This document shows, piece by piece, positions 29,201 to 35,512 of a stretch of DNA of 35,512 bases. The translations under genes and the position numbers were made by a program. How positions within the stretch are numbered: the first letter of the stretch is position 1; every line of letters begins with the position of its first letter. Origin of the DNA: a virus; the IMG/VR virus record IMGVR_UViG_3300044628_001324, positions 1 through 35,512 of that record, one strand, 5' to 3'. The notes under the pieces were generated by a model, which had not been told where the DNA came from, did no database searches, and saw only the letters and a program-made list of their open reading frames with translations.

Positions 29201-29460
29201 CCCGCGAGGAGTGGCGGCGGAACATGGTGGAACTGCGGAAGGTCCACCGCATCGTTGAAGGCATTCGGCCCTACATCTCTCACATCGACGACCTCCAGGT
29301 CAACGCCGATGACGCCGAGTGGGACGAGCCGGAGGAGCGCGCCCGAGTCGTCAGCGACTACCGGACGGTGCTGGCGCGAACGCTGGCGGAGATTCGGATG
29401 GACCTCGCCAAGCTCGACGAGGCGGACGCCATCCTCGCGGGGTTGGAGGTGACTCCATGA
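29197..29460 (+). CDS. Small helical acidic protein
   Basis: An 87-residue protein from ATG 29197 (ATGA overlap). It is almost wholly helical, with heptad-like leucines (LARTLAEIRMDLAKLDEADAILAGLE) and an acidic middle (DDAEWDEPEERAR). Possibly interacts with the coiled-coil neighbour. No family was recognised. Confidence 0.6.
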   Translation: MTREEWRRNMVELRKVHRIVEGIRPYISHIDDLQVNADDAEWDEPEERARVVSDYRTVLARTLAEIRMDLAKLDEADAILAGLEVTP

Positions 29461-29624
29461 CGGAGGGCTGCTGGGCCTGCGCCGACCGGGTCATGCACGA
29501 GGGCGACGTCTGCGACCACTGCGGCGCCATGGCTGACGCCCACGGGGTGTTGTGGCGCCCGGACAGTGACGACAGCGACGACAGCGACGACGAGCCGGAG
29601 GCGGCGTGCGCTTCGCCCCGGTAG
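29457..29624 (+). CDS. Zinc-ribbon microprotein with Asp/Ser repeat
   Basis: A 55-residue protein with two Cys-x2-Cys pairs (CWAC and CDHC, about residues 5 and 19), typical of a zinc ribbon, followed by a DDSDDSDDEPE acidic repeat. ATG 29457 overlaps the previous stop. Nucleic-acid or protein binding is likely but unproven. Confidence 0.6.
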   Translation: MTEGCWACADRVMHEGDVCDHCGAMADAHGVLWRPDSDDSDDSDDEPEAACASPR

Positions 29625-29806
29625 CCGTCGGAGACGAGGCCGTCTCGCGCACTGGCGCCGCCGCCACCGTCGACGCCGTTACCTGCCGCCGCGTTCACCT
29701 CGCCGGGCTGGGGTGGCTTCACCGGACGGAGAGCGGGGCGGAGTTGCGGGGCAAGCTCGACCGTCGCCTTACCGTCACGTTCGGCGCGCAAAGTAGTGGC
29801 GCGTAG
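29606..29806 (+). CDS. Small protein of unknown function
   Basis: A 66-residue protein from GTG 29606, with GGAGG four bases upstream (29597-29601), overlapping the zinc-ribbon gene by 19 bases in another frame. Codon third positions are mainly G/C. The sequence has a strand-rich pattern (GAAATVDAVTCRRVHLAGLGWL, RLTVTFGA). Family not recognised. It ends about 70 bases before the ERF gene. Confidence 0.5.
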   Translation: MRFAPVAVGDEAVSRTGAAATVDAVTCRRVHLAGLGWLHRTESGAELRGKLDRRLTVTFGAQSSGA

Positions 29807-29821
29807 TCGTTGCCGTGTTAC
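29774..29821 (+). promoter_or_regulatory. Possible degenerate fourth copy of the 46-bp element
   Basis: A 48-base stretch beginning GTCAC, with GCGCAAAG at the position of GTCGCAAAG in copy A and ending GCCGTGTTAC, lies at the end of the preceding gene and 54 bases before the ERF start. It keeps both ends of the element but has a two-base length change and a divergent centre. Weak; listed because the ERF gene otherwise lacks a promoter. Confidence 0.25.
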
Positions 29822-29875
29822 TCCACAGTCACCCGAGGGGCGGCGCTGGGCTGACCTCTTGGGTTGGAGGATGAG

Positions 29876-30547
29876 ATGGCACAGTCGGAGTCAATCGGCG
29901 CGCTCATCGGCGCTGTCGCCGCAGTTATGGGCGGCTTCCGAGGCGTCGAAAAGAGCGGCGTCAACCAGTTTCACCGGTACAAGTACGCCAGTGACGCTGA
30001 CATCCTGTGGACCCTCAAGCCTCTGCTCGCTGAGCACGGGCTGGCGTTCATCCTCGTCGGCTACGTCGTCGAGGCCATCGCCGAGGTCAAGACCAAGAAC
30101 GGCGGCGCCGAGCGGCTGATTGACCTGCGCGTCACCTACCGGCTCGCCCACAAGAGCGGCGAGTGGATGGACGTCACCGCGCCCGGGTCGGGTCAGGACC
30201 CCGGCGACAAGGCGCATTATAAGGCGATGACCGGCGCTCTCAAGTACGCGCTGCGCCAGTCGTTCGCCATTCCGACCGGCGATGACCCGGAGGCGGACGC
30301 CCAACCGAAGCGGGAGAGCGCCGCCGAGAAGCAGGCTCGCCAATCCGCGCACCATGCCTCGTGGAACGGCGCCCGCGCTGCGTTCTGCGCGAAGCTGGGG
30401 GAGATGGGCAGGGACTATGCCGCCCTCGGCGAGTGGTGCGAGGCCAACGGCCGTCCGCGCCCCTCGTCGATGGATGACGCCGGACGCGCGAAGGTGCTGG
30501 CGTTCCTGGCCTCCGAAAAAGGCGCTGGCGTCGCGGTGAAGTCGTGA
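29876..30547 (+). CDS. ERF-family single-strand annealing protein
   Basis: A 223-residue recombinase of the ERF superfamily, which anneals complementary single strands in recombination-dependent phage replication and end repair. The core signature is PGSGQDPGDKAHYKAMTGALKYALRQ (about residues 102-127), preceded by FHRYKYASDADI (ERF-type) and GLAFILVGY. The C-terminal 90 residues are variable and helical, likely for partner binding. ATG 29876 is preceded by the GGAGGATGAG leader. It works with SSB and possibly RusA. Confidence 0.88.
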   Translation: MAQSESIGALIGAVAAVMGGFRGVEKSGVNQFHRYKYASDADILWTLKPLLAEHGLAFILVGYVVEAIAEVKTKNGGAERLIDLRVTYRLAHKSGEWMDVTAPGSGQDPGDKAHYKAMTGALKYALRQSFAIPTGDDPEADAQPKRESAAEKQARQSAHHASWNGARAAFCAKLGEMGRDYAALGEWCEANGRPRPSSMDDAGRAKVLAFLASEKGAGVAVKS

Positions 30548-30876
30548 CGCCCCGCGAGACCTTCGGGAGCCTCATCACCCGCGAGCGCGAGGCGAAGGGG
30601 ATGATCCGTGTCGCGCTGGCGACCGCCGCCGGCATCAGCCGCGAGGCTCTGCGGCGCATCGAAGCTGGAGAGTCGGGCGCCAACGAGAAGACGGTGGCGG
30701 GGCTCGTCAAGGCGCTTGCGCTGCGGGACAACTCGGAGCTGATGACGCTGGCCGCTGCCCAGGTGGGCCACGGCTGGCACCGCCTCCAGTCGCCCGAGGG
30801 TGGCCGGTGGTGGGTCCGCGACAACATGGCGCTGTCCGAGGCGCGCGCCGTTGCTCGCGCGTTGGTGGAGAGATGA
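30544..30876 (+). CDS. XRE-family HTH protein (second regulator)
   Basis: A 110-residue protein from GTG 30544 (GTGA overlap). Residues 6-60 are an XRE helix-turn-helix: FGSLITREREAKGMIRVALATAAGISREALRRIEAGESGANEKTVAGLVKAL. The rest has a Trp-rich strand region (HGWHRLQSPEGGRWWVRDN) and a final helix. It is in the early operon beside ERF, away from the divergent switch, so it may regulate a different site such as the 46-bp element; this is speculation. Confidence 0.7.
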   Translation: MTPRETFGSLITREREAKGMIRVALATAAGISREALRRIEAGESGANEKTVAGLVKALALRDNSELMTLAAAQVGHGWHRLQSPEGGRWWVRDNMALSEARAVARALVER

Positions 30877-31535
30877 CCGCCTACCTCCTCCTCGACGCCC
30901 TCGACCACCGAGAGGCGATCGTCGTCTCCGACGCCCTCGGCCTCCCCGCGCTGTCCCGCGCCCGGACGCGCGTCACTTCAGACGACCGCCTCGTCGTCGT
31001 CACCCGCGACCCGGAGCGCGCTTGGGGCTCGGTCACGGTCAACGCGTGGCTGCTGGCTGGCCGCGGCGTCAACGTCATTAGGCCAGCGGAGGCGCTCACG
31101 TTCGACGTGGCCCGGACGCCACCTGAGCGCCGCAAGCCGACGCAGATGCACGTCGAGGGTCGCGCCGGTCACGCCCGGTCGGCGATCGACAGCCTCGACC
31201 TGACCCACGTCCGCCAAGACTGGCGCCCCACGCAATCGCACACCGATGCTCGCCCCACCTGCGCGCTGTGCCACAAGCCCATCGCATCCGGCCAGCACCT
31301 GGCGTCCGGCGACCTTCGGGCGCACGTCCGCTGTCGGGACCTCGGGTCGGGCGACCTGGCGCGGCTGACGGCGATGCCGACGCGCGGAAGTATCGAGGAG
31401 CCGGGTGGAAAATCGAAGGCCACGCTCTACGCGATTCGCTCGCTGCGCCGGCTGGTGGCGGCTGGCTACCTGACCGCGTCCGAGGTGGACGGGGTCGTGA
31501 CGTACAAACGCGCGAAGGCGCAGCTTGGAGGATGA
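30873..31535 (+). CDS. Zn-binding early protein of unknown function
   Basis: A 220-residue protein from ATG 30873 (ATGA overlap; a longer frame to 30807 lies in the preceding gene). The N-terminal 80 residues look like a Rossmann-like alpha/beta fold (TAYLLLDALDHREAIVVSDALG, VVVTRDPERAWGS). A zinc-site pattern CALCHKPIASGQHLASGDLRAHVRC is centred around residue 145. The C-terminus is a helical pair (ATLYAIRSLRRLVAAGYLTASEVDG). No family was recognised. Confidence 0.55.
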   Translation: MTAYLLLDALDHREAIVVSDALGLPALSRARTRVTSDDRLVVVTRDPERAWGSVTVNAWLLAGRGVNVIRPAEALTFDVARTPPERRKPTQMHVEGRAGHARSAIDSLDLTHVRQDWRPTQSHTDARPTCALCHKPIASGQHLASGDLRAHVRCRDLGSGDLARLTAMPTRGSIEEPGGKSKATLYAIRSLRRLVAAGYLTASEVDGVVTYKRAKAQLGG

Positions 31536-31537
31536 GC

Positions 31538-32272
31538 ATGCCAAAAGATACGATTGAGCCAACAGATGCAACCGACCCCAAGCACGTCCGCGCGCTCGCC
31601 AAGGACCTAGCCAAGTGGCGCCGCGAGGAGGGCTTGCCGGGCCTGATGATGGTCGGGATGCTGCCCGAGTGCGAGGACCAGCGTCCAGATGCTGACCTGA
31701 GCGGCGAGCTCGTCGACCTCGGCCTCGCATGCGCCAGCGAGCCCGGCCCCAAGGGGCTGCCGCGTCCCGTGGTCGGCTACCTCGACACGCTGCCCGAGGC
31801 CTCGGCCACGTCGACCGGCTGCCAACTCCACGACGCTGGCGTCACCCGGTGCATTGCCGCGGAGTGGACGGTGCGCGCCGTCGTCATCGGCGATGCTGTC
31901 CAGCCGGGGAGGGTCGCCCTCGTCGGCCGCGATGAGTGGGCGCGCTCCGGTACCTCGGCCTGGTGGCGCTGGTCCATTAGCCTGCCGTGGTGGCTCCTCG
32001 CTGACGAGGCCGAGCGCGCGCGGGGCCTCGCCCACATGGCGGCGCAGTGCGGGTGGACCGGCGAGCGCGAGGCGCACATCAGGCGCCCGGACTTCTCCGG
32101 GTTCTCCCACGTCATCCAGCGCCACGGGCTTGCCGAGACGAAGGCGAACGCCGCGGCGCTCGCGAAGGTGGCAAGCAGCCGCGTCCTCGTCGACATGCTC
32201 CAGCGCCACTACCCGGCGGGGGCGCAGGGGTTGCTGTTCGGTGACTCGAAGGTCATCGAGGCGGGCGAGTGA
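31538..32272 (+). CDS. Early protein of unknown function upstream of rusA
   Basis: A 244-residue protein. ATG 31538 is six bases after GGAGG; the ATG at 31532 belongs to the leader itself. N-terminal helices (RALAKDLAKWRREEG) are followed by a strand-rich centre with Trp-rich SGTSAWWRWSISLPWWLLADEAERARG, and a C-terminal helix set (SHVIQRHGLAETKANAAALAKVAS). No motif for nuclease, ATPase or DNA binding could be named. It is translationally coupled to rusA and thus probably part of recombination. Confidence 0.55.
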   Translation: MPKDTIEPTDATDPKHVRALAKDLAKWRREEGLPGLMMVGMLPECEDQRPDADLSGELVDLGLACASEPGPKGLPRPVVGYLDTLPEASATSTGCQLHDAGVTRCIAAEWTVRAVVIGDAVQPGRVALVGRDEWARSGTSAWWRWSISLPWWLLADEAERARGLAHMAAQCGWTGEREAHIRRPDFSGFSHVIQRHGLAETKANAAALAKVASSRVLVDMLQRHYPAGAQGLLFGDSKVIEAGE

Positions 32273-32748
32273 GGCTCACCCTCTGCGTCCCCTACGCCAT
32301 CCGGGGTGCCTCGCGCCCCCGGGCGGCGATCATCGGCAAGCACGCCCGCATTCACATGCCGCACGAGCACGAGAAGGCCGAGCGCGACCTGACGCGCCTG
32401 CTTCGAGATGCCGCCGTTGCCTGTGGCTGGGAGCGCATCCCGCGCCCGGGCTGCGTCCGGGTGGACGTGCTGCTTTGCGTCGCCCGTCCGCTGGTCGAGC
32501 GCGGGCCCCGGTGGCCCGAGGGCCGCTACTCGGTCACTGCACGGCCGGACGTCGACAACGTGGCCAAGCTGGTCATGGACGCCGGGACCAAGGCCGGCCT
32601 GTGGGAGGACGACACCCAGGTAGCCGGGCTGCTGGTCGTGCGGATGCGCTGCGCCAAAGGCGAGGAGCCGAGCACCACCATCGAGGTCGAGCCGATGGCG
32701 GGTCCTGTGGTCGCGCCTCCCCGCGTGTCACGGAATGTCTCGGCGTGA
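32269..32748 (+). CDS. RusA-like Holliday junction resolvase
   Basis: A 159-residue endonuclease that cleaves branched DNA before packaging. The hallmark RusA sequence is present: RPDVDNVAKLVMDAGTKAGLWEDDTQVAGL (about 93-122), with the acidic catalytic residues Asp95, Asp97 and Asp116-Asp117. The N-terminus (LTLCVPYAIRG) is the expected first strand. GTG 32269 overlaps the previous stop. The last 22 bases overlap copy C of the 46-bp element. Confidence 0.88.
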   Translation: MRLTLCVPYAIRGASRPRAAIIGKHARIHMPHEHEKAERDLTRLLRDAAVACGWERIPRPGCVRVDVLLCVARPLVERGPRWPEGRYSVTARPDVDNVAKLVMDAGTKAGLWEDDTQVAGLLVVRMRCAKGEEPSTTIEVEPMAGPVVAPPRVSRNVSA

Positions 32749-32772
32749 TGACGGTGCACGGCGCCGCGTTAA
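32727..32772 (+). promoter_or_regulatory. 46-bp repeated element, copy C
   Basis: Read on the plus strand it begins GTCACGGAATGTCTC, continues GTGATGACGGTGCACGGCG and ends GCGTTAA. The first 22 bases lie in the rusA end, and the start codon of the next gene follows 43 bases later at 32816. The same length and conserved blocks are found at 22705-22750 and 25921-25966 on the other strand. Confidence 0.7.
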
Positions 32773-32815
32773 GGTGTCTCCACCAGGGCGACGGAAGCTC
32801 TGGAGAGGAGCACCG

Positions 32816-33007
32816 ATGTTCTACGTCGTCGACACGTCCAGCCTGCCGCTGTCCCAGTACCCGCTGGTTGAGCGCGACGACTCGCGCGTCCAGTCGCGTC
32901 ACCGGACCCGCGAGGCCGCTGAGGCTGCCATCGACAAGCAGGTTGCGCGCCTCCGCCGCAAGGTCGGCGCAAGCTGCTTCCTGTTCCGCGACATTGCGGA
33001 GCTCTGA
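32816..33007 (+). CDS. 63-residue early protein
   Basis: Starts at ATG 32816, with GAGGAG five bases upstream, in the spacer after copy C of the 46-bp element. N-terminal strand FYVVDTSSLPLSQYPLVERDDSRVQ is followed by a basic helix (REAAEAAIDKQVARLRRKVG) and ends FRDIAEL. No family was recognised. It overlaps the next ATG by one base (TGATG). Confidence 0.6.
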   Translation: MFYVVDTSSLPLSQYPLVERDDSRVQSRHRTREAAEAAIDKQVARLRRKVGASCFLFRDIAEL

Positions 33008-33396
33008 TGTACCGTCCACCCACCCACCCGCACCGGATGATGGTGCGCTTTGACGGAGGCACGCGCGGGTACGTCCGCTCCGCTGCCGAGGTTGAGGGCG
33101 TGAGCATGCCCGTGGTGCTCCGCGCCGCCATCCTCGCCGCCGAGCCGTTGGCGGTCGACGGGCTCGCGTTGTCCCGCGCCACGACCCAGACCGGGCGCCC
33201 CGCGCAGGGTGCCGGCCCGCTGCCGAGGACCGGGGTGCGGTTGTGCGGCGCGTGCGACCGTCGCATCCAGGTGCTCGCGACCAAGCACCGTGTGGCGCTG
33301 TCGGTCGCCGCTCGTGCGCTCATTGCCGACGGCCTCAAGCGCGACTGGTCTGCCCACGTCACCCAAGCGACGCAGGGGGACCTGTGGCGACCCTGA
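33007..33396 (+). CDS. Putative tandem ribbon-helix-helix DNA-binding protein
   Basis: A 129-residue protein with two similar segments: RMMVRFDGGTRGYVRSAAEVEGVSMPVVLRAAILAAE (10-46) and TGVRLCGACDRRIQVLATKHRVALSVAARALIADGL (75-110). Each has a strand, helix, turn and helix in the ribbon-helix-helix order, so the chain could make a single-chain RHH dimer. A Gly/Pro/Thr-rich linker separates them. Binding is inferred from the fold pattern; target unknown. Confidence 0.55.
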   Translation: MYRPPTHPHRMMVRFDGGTRGYVRSAAEVEGVSMPVVLRAAILAAEPLAVDGLALSRATTQTGRPAQGAGPLPRTGVRLCGACDRRIQVLATKHRVALSVAARALIADGLKRDWSAHVTQATQGDLWRP

Positions 33397-33551
33397 GCGA
33401 CTGGCGCCCCGAGGATGCGGCCGGCGTCGCCGGAGCCCTCAGCGGGGCGATTTGGGGCGCCACGGCGTACCGTGTGGGCGGGGCGTGGGGCCTCGCTGCG
33501 ATGTTCGTTGTCTGGGTGGCGTTCGCTGCCCGAAGCTGGAGGATGAGATGA
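33384..33551 (+). CDS. 55-residue membrane protein
   Basis: Starts at GTG 33384, four bases after GGGGGA, overlapping the previous gene by 13 bases. A Gly/Ala-rich hydrophobic stretch (GVAGALSGAIWGATAYRVGGAWGLAAMFVVWVAF) could make one or two membrane helices. The end is basic (ARSWRMR). Function unknown. Confidence 0.55.
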   Translation: MATLSDWRPEDAAGVAGALSGAIWGATAYRVGGAWGLAAMFVVWVAFAARSWRMR

Positions 33552-33763
33552 CACACGAGATGGAAGCGGCGTACCTGCGCCGCATCGGCTTCACTGCGGA
33601 CGGCGAGGTGATGCGTCACCCCGACTGGCGCGGCTGGGTGCATCGGGACGAGCTGCGCCGCCAGTGGGTCGCGCAGGACGCCAACCGCGTTGACCGCTGC
33701 GGGGGCAACCTCGTCGACGTGCTGCGCCGCTCCGGGTTCCGACCGGTGGGGGTGCCGGCATGA
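33548..33763 (+). CDS. 71-residue early protein
   Basis: From ATG 33548, with the recurrent GGAGGATGAG leader. It has Glu- and Arg-rich ends and a Trp-rich centre (PDWRGWVHRDELRRQWVAQ). It is helical overall. Family not recognised. Confidence 0.55.
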   Translation: MTHEMEAAYLRRIGFTADGEVMRHPDWRGWVHRDELRRQWVAQDANRVDRCGGNLVDVLRRSGFRPVGVPA

Positions 33764-33993
33764 GCCGCCTGCCCGCCACCGTCGGCCCCATCCCTCCGCG
33801 CCCCTCGACCTGGCGCATCGTCGCCGCGGCCGTCATCGTCCTCTGCGCTGACCGGCATTTCACCGTCCGCTGTGGCACCGAGGAGGTAGCCGCGTTCCTC
33901 GGGCTGTCTGCGCCCGGAGCCCTCCGCGCTCTGTGTGTCGCCGAGCAGCACGGCGCTGTTCTGTACCGCGATGGCGCTTGGGGGCCGGCATGA
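33760..33993 (+). CDS. Small winged-helix-like protein
   Basis: A 77-residue protein, ATGA overlap. Residues 17-70 (TWRIVAAAVIVLCADRHFTVRCGTEEVAAFLGLSAPGALRALCVAEQHGAVLYRDG) have the helix-helix-recognition-helix-wing order of a winged helix-turn-helix. A DNA-binding regulatory role is likely; the target is unknown. Confidence 0.5.
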   Translation: MSRLPATVGPIPPRPSTWRIVAAAVIVLCADRHFTVRCGTEEVAAFLGLSAPGALRALCVAEQHGAVLYRDGAWGPA

Positions 33994-34220
33994 CCGCCTC
34001 TCTCGACTCGCTTCAGGCCGGGCGCGTGTGGTTCGCCGCCCGCCCGCAGTTCGTCGCCAGCATGCGCGAGGACGTCTGGCGCTGCAAGGACATCGTCTGT
34101 CTCTGGGACCACGTCCGCCGCTCGTGGTGCGCGCACACCCGCAAAGGCCCCGAACGCTACGCCCAAACCCCAGCCGGAGCCCTCGCGCTCGTCGGCTACA
34201 TCGACCCGGTGACCCCATGA
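33990..34220 (+). CDS. 76-residue early protein
   Basis: From ATG 33990 (ATGA overlap). It contains Trp/Cys-rich sequence (MREDVWRCKDIVCLWDHVRRSWCAHTRKG) with three cysteines, and ends with a hydrophobic ALALVGYID. No family was recognised; zinc binding is possible but the ligand set is incomplete. Confidence 0.55.
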   Translation: MTASLDSLQAGRVWFAARPQFVASMREDVWRCKDIVCLWDHVRRSWCAHTRKGPERYAQTPAGALALVGYIDPVTP

Positions 34221-34549
34221 CCCGCCTGCTCCCCCTCCTCGTGCTCCTCGTGTCCCTCCCCGCTTGTGCTCCCGAGGTTCCGGCCTCGGGGGCTCCCCCG
34301 GCGGACACGGGCGACGCCTACCGTCGGCGCGACGATGCCGGCTGGTCGCCCTGCGTCGGCGCTCGCCCCTCCGGCTGTGGCCGCTGCCCCGAGGGCCAGA
34401 ACGCCCTGTGGCGGCGCAAGGCGGACGGCTCCATTGAGGCGGCGTGCTTCGATGAGCGGACCGGCGAGAAGGTGGGCACGCCCCGCCTGCGTCGCGTCGG
34501 TGGCGACGGCGTCCCTGTCGACGACAACGGGCGCGAGGTGGGCGAATGA
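34217..34549 (+). CDS. Putative exported Cys-rich lipoprotein
   Basis: A 110-residue protein with a signal peptide, MTRLLPLLVLLVSLPAC, ending in a lipobox-like LPAC (Cys17; Pro at -2 is atypical). The mature part has GRCPEGQ, several Cys and many charged residues. As with 8458-8697, an exported phage lipoprotein suggests surface or periplasmic action such as exclusion of other phages; no evidence beyond the signal. ATGA overlap. Confidence 0.55.
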   Translation: MTRLLPLLVLLVSLPACAPEVPASGAPPADTGDAYRRRDDAGWSPCVGARPSGCGRCPEGQNALWRRKADGSIEAACFDERTGEKVGTPRLRRVGGDGVPVDDNGREVGE

Positions 34550-34743
34550 GCGACATCCCGCGCCCCGAGGACATGCCGCGCCGCGCGCTGGAGCTGGAGG
34601 TAGCCCGCTCCCGGGTGACCATCGCGCAACTGATGATGGCCCACTGCATCGGCGAGTGGGACCGCGGAAAATGGCGCGACCGCTACAACGAGGCTTGGGC
34701 CGAATGCCAACGCGTCGAGCGGGCGGAGGTGCCCCATGGCTGA
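34546..34743 (+). CDS. Small helical early protein
   Basis: A 65-residue protein from ATG 34546 (ATGA overlap). It is mostly helical with Met-rich and Trp-containing stretches (RALELEVARSRVTIAQLMMAHCIGEWDRGKWRDRYNEAW). Looks like a small DNA- or protein-binding helix bundle; function unknown. Confidence 0.55.
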   Translation: MSDIPRPEDMPRRALELEVARSRVTIAQLMMAHCIGEWDRGKWRDRYNEAWAECQRVERAEVPHG

Positions 34744-34843
34744 CGCCGTCTCGCTCGCCCTGTACCTGCCGGGGTACGTCGCCCGCAAGCTTTGCCGCAA
34801 GGCTCGCGAGGTCCGCCGGTGGGCGGTCGGGTGGTGCTCGTGA
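34736..34843 (+). CDS. 35-residue microprotein, basic and amphipathic
   Basis: ATG 34736 with GGAGG six to seven bases upstream. The product is MADAVSLALYLPGYVARKLC followed by a basic segment (RKAREVRRW) and AVGWCS. A hydrophobic first half followed by Arg/Lys suggests an amphipathic or membrane-associated peptide. It overlaps the next GTG as GTGA and lies just before ssb. Confidence 0.5.
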   Translation: MADAVSLALYLPGYVARKLCRKAREVRRWAVGWCS

Positions 34844-34965
34844 CTCTCCTCGGCTGGCTCCTCGACGGGGCGCGCGGTCACGCCGTTGACCTGCTCGTGA
34901 CCCTCATCCTCGCAACGTGCGCCTTTGCCGCATTCGTCCGCATCATTGACCCGGGTGACCCATGA
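34840..34965 (+). CDS. 41-residue single-pass membrane microprotein
   Basis: GTG 34840 overlaps the previous stop (GTGA) and its own TGA overlaps the ssb ATG (ATGA). The hydrophobic segment [19 protein letters not shown] (about 19-37) is a clear membrane helix. It ends DPGDP. Its function is unknown; it may also serve to couple ssb translation. Confidence 0.5.
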   Translation: MTLLGWLLDGARGHAVDLLVTLILATCAFAAFVRIIDPGDP

Positions 34966-35414
34966 CCGTGAACAAAGTGATCCTCGTCGGCAACCTCGGG
35001 CGCGACCCGGAGGTGCGCACCTCTCAGGGCGGCATGACCATCGCCTCGCTCAACATCGCCACCACCGAGCGCCGCAAGGACAAGGAGGGCAACTGGGGTG
35101 AGCATACCGAGTGGCACAAGGTGTCGCTGTTCGGGCGCACCGCCGACAACGCCGCGAAGTTCCTCAAGAAGGGGCGGCAGGTGTACGTCGAGGGGCGCCT
35201 CCAGACCCGCAAGTGGCAGGACAAGGAGGGGCACGACCGGTACACGACCGAGGTGGTCGCCGATGACCTGCGCTTCCTCGGCGGCGGGGAGGGTGGCGGC
35301 GGAGGGCAGCGCGACCGCGGCGCGTCCGGCGGAGGCTACTCGGGCGGCGGAGGTGGCGGGTACTCCGGGGGCGGCGGAAGCGCCCAGGACGACGCAGACG
35401 ATATTCCCTTCTGA
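34962..35414 (+). CDS. ssb: Single-stranded DNA-binding protein
   Basis: A 150-residue SSB that coats single-stranded DNA at the fork and in recombination. The OB-fold begins [20 protein letters not shown] and continues with [26 protein letters not shown] and [16 protein letters not shown] Gly/Ser/Tyr repeat linker (about 110-143, [10 protein letters not shown]) leads to the acidic tip DDIPF, the standard SSB docking peptide. It matches the bacterial SSB family closely, with a somewhat short linker. It ends in TGA here, TAA in the left copy. Confidence 0.96.
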   Translation: MTVNKVILVGNLGRDPEVRTSQGGMTIASLNIATTERRKDKEGNWGEHTEWHKVSLFGRTADNAAKFLKKGRQVYVEGRLQTRKWQDKEGHDRYTTEVVADDLRFLGGGEGGGGGQRDRGASGGGYSGGGGGGYSGGGGSAQDDADDIPF

Positions 35415-35512
35415 ATATAGTCACTTCTGACTAAAGCCCGAGGCGCGCGCGTCCGATGAGGAGAGCGGAGGCCACCATGCCCGCTCTCGTCTGCATCTAC
35501 TGCCGCACCACT
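35320..35512. repeat. Terminal redundancy, right copy
   Basis: Equal to bases 1-193 except for one base: G35413 here, A94 there, which changes the ssb stop codon between TGA and TAA. It holds the SSB 3' end, the 6-bp inverted repeat (35418-35433) and the start of the zinc-ribbon gene. Confidence 0.95.
35477..35512 (+). CDS. Zinc-ribbon protein, second copy (partial, N-terminal 12 codons)
   Basis: The first 36 bases of the gene complete at 158-370, cut by the contig end. It is the same gene seen again because the molecule is circular. Confidence 0.8.
   Translation, partial: MPALVCIYCRTT

Noticed and set aside
29568-29600. GACGACAGC repeats as a CRISPR or satellite
   Set aside because: Short in-frame coding repeat for DDS in the zinc-ribbon gene; no spacers.

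Overview
The window is one complete, very GC-rich tailed-phage genome (Caudoviricetes, siphovirus-like) of about 35.3 kb. Bases 1-193 recur at 35320-35512 with one mismatch, so the contig closes on itself and the true length is 35,319 bp. No integrase, excisionase, partition gene, tRNA, rRNA, CRISPR array or insertion sequence was seen. The host cannot be named. Third codon positions are almost all G or C and Shine-Dalgarno sequences (GGAGG) are strong, which points to a high-GC bacterium.

Layout. A divergent switch at 28178-28257 splits the genome. It has a Cro/XRE-type regulator on the left and an 8-bp-arm palindrome beside a TTGACG box. To the right, plus-strand early genes run 28258 to 566 across the contig junction. 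They include an ERF annealing protein, a second XRE protein, a RusA-like resolvase, many small or zinc-binding proteins and SSB. To the left, minus-strand genes run almost without gaps from 28177 to 816. In order they are: regulator, replication initiator with a probable internal origin, DnaB helicase, XF1762-like protein, cytosine-5 methyltransferase with an overprinted second frame, small accessory genes with a MazG-like protein, TerS/TerL, portal, scaffold, major capsid, connectors, tail tube, tail chaperone with a frameshift extension, tape measure, tail-tip and fibre proteins, amidase, and a membrane lysis protein. One lone plus-strand gene (1945-2124) sits between amidase and fibre. The two transcription units converge at 558-815, a stretch full of stem-loops.

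How it works together. ERF, SSB, RusA, DnaB and the initiator form a recombination and replication set. The initiator gene carries 12-bp-spaced iterons and an AT-richer flank, as in lambda O. TerS/TerL, portal, scaffold and capsid make the head; the connectors, tube, chaperone, tape measure and large tip proteins make the tail. Genes are mostly linked by ATGA/GTGA stop-start overlaps, implying translational coupling.

Most unusual: (1) a 46-bp element repeated three times upstream of operon-like gene groups on both strands; (2) a 210-codon frame inside the methyltransferase gene with stronger codon bias than the methyltransferase itself; (3) eight TGTGAC/GTCACA half-sites just upstream of terS; (4) a recurring GGAGGATGAG leader; (5) a tail-tip protein with three Asp-box motifs and an amidase with a perfect EF-hand loop.
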